44,898 bases of DNA from contig JAGCNO010000038.1 in the NCBI GenBank assembly GCA_017645905.1, positions 1-44,898 of the forward strand, given 5' to 3'. Below the pieces are notes generated by a model. That model had not been told where the DNA came from and did not search any database. It saw only the letters and a list, made by a program, of their open reading frames with translations. Positions 40,461 to 44,898 of the stretch are shown here, one piece after another (the stretch's first letter is position 1; every line of letters starts with the position of its first letter). The stretch is from Prevotella sp. (GTDB lineage Bacteria > Bacteroidota > Bacteroidia > Bacteroidales > Bacteroidaceae). Made by a program: the position numbers and the translations under genes.

Positions 40461-40928
40461 ATGGTGAATACCATCAACGAGAGACAAGACGAGATTATCG
40501 AGGAGTTTCAGGACTTCGACGACTGGATGGACCGCTATCAGCTGCTCATTGACTTGGCTGGTCAGCAAGAGCCCCTCGACCCGAAATACAAGACGGAGCA
40601 GAACCTCATAGACGGTTGTCAGAGCCGCGTGTGGCTACAAGCCGACTTCGACGGGGAGCGCATACACTTCCAGGCAGAGAGCGACGCGCTGATCGTGAAG
40701 GGAATCGTGGCCCTGCTCATCCGTGTGCTCGACGGGCAGACACCGCAGGACATTCTCTCGGCCGACCTCTATTTCATCGACCGCATAGGCTTGCGTGAGC
40801 ATCTTTCGCCCACGCGTAGCAATGGTCTGTTAGCAATGATTAAGCAGATACGCCTCTATGCCCTGGCCTTTCAGACAAAGGTCAGTCACGATGAGGACAA
40901 GGAAGCTCAGGAAGAATCTTGCGAGTGA
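40461..40928 (+). CDS. sufE: Cysteine desulfuration protein SufE
   Basis: 155 residues. SufE accepts sulfane sulfur from SufS and hands it to the SUF iron-sulfur scaffold. Motifs: NERQDEIIEEFQDFDDWMDRYQLLIDL, the active-site loop NLIDGCQSRVWL with the acceptor Cys53, and a C-terminal IGLREHLSPTRSNGLLAMI. Its last 47 bp overlap the 3' end of the convergent gene. Confidence 0.95.
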   Translation: MVNTINERQDEIIEEFQDFDDWMDRYQLLIDLAGQQEPLDPKYKTEQNLIDGCQSRVWLQADFDGERIHFQAESDALIVKGIVALLIRVLDGQTPQDILSADLYFIDRIGLREHLSPTRSNGLLAMIKQIRLYALAFQTKVSHDEDKEAQEESCE

Positions 40929-41784
40929 AGATGTCTGCCCCTATGGCATTAAGGTGGTAAGGCTCGTTGAACCACTCAGGATGCGTTATGAACTCGTCGT
41001 CCTGCTCGTGGTAGAGATAGGTGAGGTGGTGCTCGTGCGCCACCTTTTCTATGGCCATAATCCAATTGCGCTCCTTAGGCAGACGGTTGTAGCTGGGAGA
41101 AGTGGAGAGCACGAGGAGCACGTCGTTATCGGCACATAGACGGATGCAACGCTCCAGATAGTCGAGCTTCTGAGGGCTGACGTCGTAGCCGGAAGTCGAT
41201 TCCGAGGGCTCGCCGCTCCACGTTCCTTCCAGGGGCGTGAAACCATTCTCCTGCCGCTGGCCTTTATTGCGCTTGGGCTTGAGATAGTCAAGGATGTTCG
41301 AGTTGTGGCGGTAGAGGTTGGAGTAGTGTACGAAGAAATACTCGCGAGGGTCGATGACGTCGGCAAGCAAGCTATCTACAGCCGGAACATTGTCGTAAGG
41401 ATAGAGGAGGCTCAGGTGCTCGGTGTTCCAGCCCTTGACGTCGCAGATGTCCGACTCCGAGAGGTCGAGAATGACCATCTGGGGCTTTTTCTCCGACTGG
41501 TTGATGAGCATGTCGAGCACGGCCTTGTCGGCAAAGATGTTGAGACCCTCAATGCCGTAGTTATAGGCCGTGAGGTGAAGGCTATCGGCAAGCAGCTGAG
41601 GGTCATAATGATGGTTAGCCCGCGAGGAGCCGATGATGGCAATATCCTCGTGGGCTTCCCTAATGTGGTCAATTGAAGTAACGTATCGGTCTCCCGAAAG
41701 CTTCTCCATGGCAAAGCCATAGAGCACGTCGATGACGACGAGGGCCAATAAGGTGAGGCAAACGTATGACAGGAATTTCTTCAC
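40882..41784 (-). CDS. Membrane-anchored SGNH/GDSL-like protein
   Basis: 300 residues. There is an N-terminal transmembrane or signal anchor (FLSYVCLTLLALVVIDVLYGFAM). The SGNH-type block I motif is DIAIIGSSRANHHYDP. VILDLSESDI and a C-terminal YHLNAIGADIFT segment, with His in the usual block V place, follow. Relatives occur with polysaccharide O-acyl transfer systems; here no MBOAT gene is adjacent. The substrate is unknown. Confidence 0.7.
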   Translation of the reverse strand: MKKFLSYVCLTLLALVVIDVLYGFAMEKLSGDRYVTSIDHIREAHEDIAIIGSSRANHHYDPQLLADSLHLTAYNYGIEGLNIFADKAVLDMLINQSEKKPQMVILDLSESDICDVKGWNTEHLSLLYPYDNVPAVDSLLADVIDPREYFFVHYSNLYRHNSNILDYLKPKRNKGQRQENGFTPLEGTWSGEPSESTSGYDVSPQKLDYLERCIRLCADNDVLLVLSTSPSYNRLPKERNWIMAIEKVAHEHHLTYLYHEQDDEFITHPEWFNEPYHLNAIGADIFTRKILPELPCPHRD

Positions 41785-41807
41785 AAAATGTCGGTCAGCG
41801 TTCGTCG

Positions 41808-42353
41808 TTACTTCACCTCTTCAATAATCTTTCCGCCTTCCTCAAGTGCCTGCATGTTCAGGGGAATGAGGTTGTGGTGACGCTCGGGAAGGGTCTTCTT
41901 CAGGGCCTTCTCCACTCCGCCCATGCCAACGACGGGCGCCACCTTGAGCAGTCCGCCGAGAACAATCATGTTGAAGATTTTGCCGTTCTTCATCTCCGCA
42001 GCCTTGTCCATAGCGTCAATCTTGTAGACGGTGATGTCCTTTCGTGTCGGCGGATTGATGATGCCGTAACTGTCGTAGATAAGTATGCCGCCGGGCTTCA
42101 GCTTCGGTTCGAACTTCTCCAGCGACGGCTGGTTGAGCACGATGGCAATGTCGTACTTGCTGAGGATGGGCGACGAGATACGGTCGTCGCTTACGATAAC
42201 GGTGACGTTAGCCGTACCACCACGTTGCTCGGGGCCGTATGCAGGCATCCAAGTAACCTCCTTGTCCTCCATCAGACCTGAGTATGCCAGGATTTTACCC
42301 ATTGAGAGGACACCCTGACCGCCGAATCCGGCTATGATGATTTCTTTTTTCAT
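41808..42353 (-). CDS. 2-oxoacid:ferredoxin oxidoreductase, gamma subunit
   Basis: 181 residues starting EIIIAGFGGQGVLSMGKILAYSGL, the typical gamma-domain (KorC/PorG-like) nucleotide-type loop, then VTWMPAYGPEQRGGTANVTVIVSD. It is part of a four-subunit enzyme that oxidises 2-oxoacids to acyl-CoA with ferredoxin as acceptor. The start overlaps the beta-subunit stop by 4 nt (ATGA). Last gene of the operon. Confidence 0.92.
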   Translation of the reverse strand: MKKEIIIAGFGGQGVLSMGKILAYSGLMEDKEVTWMPAYGPEQRGGTANVTVIVSDDRISSPILSKYDIAIVLNQPSLEKFEPKLKPGGILIYDSYGIINPPTRKDITVYKIDAMDKAAEMKNGKIFNMIVLGGLLKVAPVVGMGGVEKALKKTLPERHHNLIPLNMQALEEGGKIIEEVK

Positions 42354-43120
42354 ATTGTCGTGTCTTTAAGGTCTCCCTTCGGGTAGAAGGGGAACATGTG
42401 TTCCTTCATCCATTCATTAGCTTGCTGAGGAGTAAGTTTCCAACCGCTATTGCAGGTGCTCACGAACTCCACAAGCGAGCTTCCCTTACCGTCCATCGAG
42501 GCCTGGAACGCCTTCTTCAGGGCTTTCTTGGCTTTGAGAATGCTGGCGACGTTCTCCACCGACTGGCGCGTAACGTAGCAAGTTCCCTCCAATCCTGCGG
42601 CAATATCGGCCATCTTCAGAGGATAGCCATGAAGCTTCGGGTCACGACCGTAAGGGCAAGTAGCCGTCTTCTGGCCGATGAGCGTAGTGGGAGCCATCTG
42701 TCCGCCCGTCATGCCGTAGATAGCATTATTGACGAAGATGATGACAATGTTCTCGCCACGGTTCAAAGCATGGATGGTCTCGCATGTACCGATACATGCG
42801 AGGTCGCCGTCGCCCTGATAGGTGAACACAAGACGGTCGGGCCAGCAACGCTTGATACCTGTTGCCAATGCGGGAGCACGACCGTGTGCAGCTTCCTGCC
42901 AGTCAATATCTATATAATTGTACGCGAAGACGGCACATCCAACAGGGCTTACACCAACGGCCTTCTCCTCCAGGCCCATCTCCTCGATGACCTCAGCGAT
43001 GAGCTTGTGCACCACGCCGTGAGAGCATCCCGGACAATAGTGCATGTTGTTGTCATTCAACAAAGACGGTTTCTTATATACCAGGTTCTCTGGCGAAATA
43101 ATCTGATTGTCCATAACCAT
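42350..43120 (-). CDS. 2-oxoacid:ferredoxin oxidoreductase, TPP-binding beta subunit
   Basis: 256 residues. The TPP motif is FTYQGDGDLACIGTCETIHALNRGENIVIIFVNN, with the early Cys pair YCPGCSHG and VGVSPVGCAVF expected for a beta subunit. The start is 43120 or the internal ATG 43114 (MDNQIIS). It lies 6 nt or 12 nt downstream of the alpha subunit. Substrate preference (2-oxoglutarate or branched-chain 2-oxoacids) cannot be decided from motifs alone. Confidence 0.93.
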   Translation of the reverse strand: MVMDNQIISPENLVYKKPSLLNDNNMHYCPGCSHGVVHKLIAEVIEEMGLEEKAVGVSPVGCAVFAYNYIDIDWQEAAHGRAPALATGIKRCWPDRLVFTYQGDGDLACIGTCETIHALNRGENIVIIFVNNAIYGMTGGQMAPTTLIGQKTATCPYGRDPKLHGYPLKMADIAAGLEGTCYVTRQSVENVASILKAKKALKKAFQASMDGKGSSLVEFVSTCNSGWKLTPQQANEWMKEHMFPFYPKGDLKDTTI

Positions 43121-43126
43121 TGTCGT

Positions 43127-44218
43127 TTATTTGTTCATAAGTTGGGCGCGGAGGGCGCAAACAATCTCTTCTGGGTCGGGCACGATGCCTCCGAGGCGTC
43201 CGAAGTGCTCAACAGGCTCAGCACCATTAATGGCCAGGCGAACATCCTGAACCATCTGGCCGGCATTGATTTCTACGACGAGGACGCCCTTCTTGCCCTT
43301 TGCCATCTCAGCAATCTGCTTCGTGGGGAAGGGCCAGACGGTGATGGGGCGGAAGAGCCCCACCTTGATGCCCTCGCCACGGGCCAGCTCCACGCTCTTC
43401 TCGGCGATACGGGCTGCAGAGCCAAAAGCAACAATCATATACTCGGCATCGTCGAGCTGCTGGGTCTCATAGCGCACCTCCTTCTCGCGAATCTCGGCAT
43501 ACTTGGCCTGCAGGTGCAGGTTACGCTGCTCCATAATCTCGGGCTTCAGCTCGAGCGAGGTGATGACGTTGCGCTGGCGGTCCTTTGTCTTACCAGTCGA
43601 AGCCCAGGGGCACTGTGCAATAACCTCCTCATCAGTACGACGACGCTTGAAGGGTGGCAGGACCACTTTCTCCATCATCTGACCGATGACACCGTCAGAG
43701 AGAATCATGGCGGGGTTGCGATACTTGAAGGCCAGCTCGAAAGCCAGGTCTACGAAGTCGGCCATCTCCTGAACAGAAGCAGGGGCAAGCACGATGGTCT
43801 GGTAGTCACCATTACCACCGCCGCGAGTAGCCTGGAAATAGTCGCCTTGTGAAGGCTGGATGGTTCCCAGTCCGGGGCCGCCACGCTGCACGTTGACGAT
43901 GAGTGCAGGCAGCTCAGCACCAGCCAGATAGGTGATACCCTCCTGCATGAGGGCTACGCCGGGCGATGACGACGAGGTCATGGCCTTCTTGCCGGCTCCG
44001 GCCGCGCCATAAACCATATAAATGGAAGCCAGCTCGCTCTCTGCCTGCACCACCTGCATGCCGGTGGTCTCCCAAGGCTTCAGCTCAGCCAGCGTCTCGA
44101 TTACTTCACTCTGCGGGGTGATGGGATAGCCAAAATAGCCGTCCACGCCGCAACGAATAGCAGCACGAGCTATCGCCTCGTTGCCTTTCATTAATACAAC
44201 TTCTCTTTCTTCAGCCAT
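43127..44218 (-). CDS. vorB: 2-oxoacid:ferredoxin oxidoreductase, alpha subunit (VorB type)
   Basis: 363 residues: LMKGNEAIARAAIRCGVDGYFGYPITPQSEV, AESELASIYMVYGAAGAGKKAMTSSSSPG, VQRGGPGLGTIQPSQGDYF, then the C-terminal domain FRPITVWPFP. This matches the subunit commonly named VorB (3-methyl-2-oxobutanoate) in Bacteroidota, but 2-oxoglutarate enzymes look alike. It begins 2 nt after the ferredoxin-type subunit. Confidence 0.92.
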   Translation of the reverse strand: MAEEREVVLMKGNEAIARAAIRCGVDGYFGYPITPQSEVIETLAELKPWETTGMQVVQAESELASIYMVYGAAGAGKKAMTSSSSPGVALMQEGITYLAGAELPALIVNVQRGGPGLGTIQPSQGDYFQATRGGGNGDYQTIVLAPASVQEMADFVDLAFELAFKYRNPAMILSDGVIGQMMEKVVLPPFKRRRTDEEVIAQCPWASTGKTKDRQRNVITSLELKPEIMEQRNLHLQAKYAEIREKEVRYETQQLDDAEYMIVAFGSAARIAEKSVELARGEGIKVGLFRPITVWPFPTKQIAEMAKGKKGVLVVEINAGQMVQDVRLAINGAEPVEHFGRLGGIVPDPEEIVCALRAQLMNK

Positions 44219-44220
44219 TC

Positions 44221-44448
44221 CTATTCAACTTTTTTACGGTAAACAGTGATACACCCGTCGGGGCATACGATAGCGCACGATGCGCAACCCACACACGCGT
44301 CCATGTTCTTAGGCTCCACGTAGGGGTAGCCGTGCACATTGACTTTTCCTGCCATCTCGATAACCTTGGCCGGGCAGGCCACTATGCATAGCGAGCAGCC
44401 TTTGCACCGCGCCGTGTCAACGACGATAGCACCTTTCATCTTTGCCAT
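44221..44448 (-). CDS. 2-oxoacid:ferredoxin oxidoreductase, 4Fe-4S delta subunit
   Basis: 75 residues with two ferredoxin motifs, CKGCSLCIVACP and CVGCASCAIVCP, binding two [4Fe-4S] clusters for electron transfer out of the enzyme. First oxidoreductase gene of the operon, 14 nt after thrC. Confidence 0.93.
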   Translation of the reverse strand: MAKMKGAIVVDTARCKGCSLCIVACPAKVIEMAGKVNVHGYPYVEPKNMDACVGCASCAIVCPDGCITVYRKKVE

Positions 44449-44462
44449 TTTGCTTCTCTATT

Positions 44463-44898
44463 TTATTGTTGTAAAAGATATTTCTTGAAGTCTGCGAAGT
44501 CCTTCGTCATGGCGACGCTCTGCTTCTCTCCCTTCATGAAGGCGGCCAGGCGGTCGGGTATTTCAACGTCGATACCCAGGATTTCGTCTACCTTCTCCTT
44601 GAACTTTGCGGGATGAGCCGTTTCGCAAAAGATACCCACCTCGCCAGGCTTCAGCTGGTCTTTCAGAGCCTGATAGCCGCAAGCACCATGAGGGTCGAGT
44701 ATGTAACCCGTCTCTTTGTAGCATTGGCGCATGGTCTCACGTATCTGGTCGTCGGTATAGGTGGCTCCGCTGATGAGCTTCGTAATCTTGCGATGAGTCT
44801 CCTCTGCCGAGAGCTTTCCGCCCTTGCTATAGAGGTCGATGATGCGTGCGAAGTTAGAGGGGTCGCCGACGTCCATTGCGTTTGCCAGTGTCTGAATG
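44463..44898 (-). CDS. thrC: Threonine synthase, C-terminal part
   Basis: The frame enters from the right edge reading IQTLANAMDVGDPSNFARI, the well-known threonine synthase segment, and continues through GATYTDDQIRETM, GYILDPHGACGYQAL and FCETAHPAKFKEKV to the stop. It makes threonine from O-phosphohomoserine with PLP. The N-terminal two thirds lie outside the window. Confidence 0.95.
   Translation of the reverse strand, partial: IQTLANAMDVGDPSNFARIIDLYSKGGKLSAEETHRKITKLISGATYTDDQIRETMRQCYKETGYILDPHGACGYQALKDQLKPGEVGIFCETAHPAKFKEKVDEILGIDVEIPDRLAAFMKGEKQSVAMTKDFADFKKYLLQQ

Noticed and set aside
42398-43852. Very long open frame (484 codons) on the plus strand
   Set aside because: It lies antisense to the well-supported beta and alpha oxidoreductase subunit genes; codon bias at third positions keeps the opposite strand open.

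Overview
The window reads as chromosomal DNA of a Bacteroidota, most likely a Prevotella-like member of the Prevotellaceae. The evidence is the N-terminus of a Bacteroidota RpoD at the left edge, many promoters of the Bacteroidota type (TTTG, 19-20 nt, then TAnnTTTG), a lack of clear Shine-Dalgarno sequences, and Bacteroidota-typical families: GH97, the GH35-like/DUF5597 enzymes, BspA-type leucine-rich repeats, the long form of HisG, MtaB and a VorB-type 2-oxoacid oxidoreductase. There is no rRNA, prophage, CRISPR array or transposase gene. The only RNA gene found is a tRNA-Gln(CUG).

Layout. Positions 1-5400 run leftward: rpoD (partial), a GH97 glycosidase, a GH35-like/DUF5597 glycosidase, a small Cys/Trp protein, a short BspA-like protein and an orphan MNT nucleotidyltransferase. 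Positions 5557-10034 run rightward: a secreted HExxH (DUF6055-like) protein, a right-handed beta-helix enzyme and rhaA. Positions 10103-13896 run leftward: a metallo-beta-lactamase-fold hydrolase coupled to rsmG, a GH3 beta-glucosidase and tRNA-Gln. Then come rsfS-ftsH, a VYGPPP-repeat lipoprotein, nspC, nth, an ispE / dockerin-tailed deacetylase / hemW run, and a GT2-mtaB pair. The stretch 24939-37162 is a long rightward run: hisG-hisD-hisC-U32 peptidase, then NIF3 / zinc-ribbon coiled coil / C1 peptidase / S8 protease, then a small DUF559 nuclease element, then xseA-xseB. The right end holds an outer-membrane protein, ilvE, two small membrane proteins, sufE, an SGNH-like protein, a four-gene 2-oxoacid:ferredoxin oxidoreductase operon and the 3' end of thrC.

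The genes are mostly housekeeping (translation, proteolysis, histidine and isoprenoid synthesis, DNA repair, redox) mixed with secreted polysaccharide-degrading enzymes, as expected for a gut or rumen glycan degrader.

The unusual part is the repeat content. (1) A 525-bp element consists of a DUF559 (Vsr-like) nuclease gene between 60-bp inverted repeats that match at 58/60 positions and each carry a GC-rich hairpin. (2) Heptanucleotide tandem tracts lie both at gene ends and in frame inside conserved enzymes (GH97 twice, GH3, NspC). Related low-complexity or palindromic inserts occur in XseA and the U32 peptidase. (3) A 22-bp tandem repeat occurs at four intergenic loci with 2-6 copies. (4) Several hairpin or mosaic elements occur: a nested inverted repeat near 19.0 kb, a CCGTAGG-core mosaic between xseA and xseB, and a 36-nt hairpin present twice. 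Together these suggest several families of short repeats spreading through this genome. The G-rich tail of the DUF559 terminal repeat is itself built of the heptad found inside nspC, which gives a testable link between the nuclease element and the in-gene tracts.
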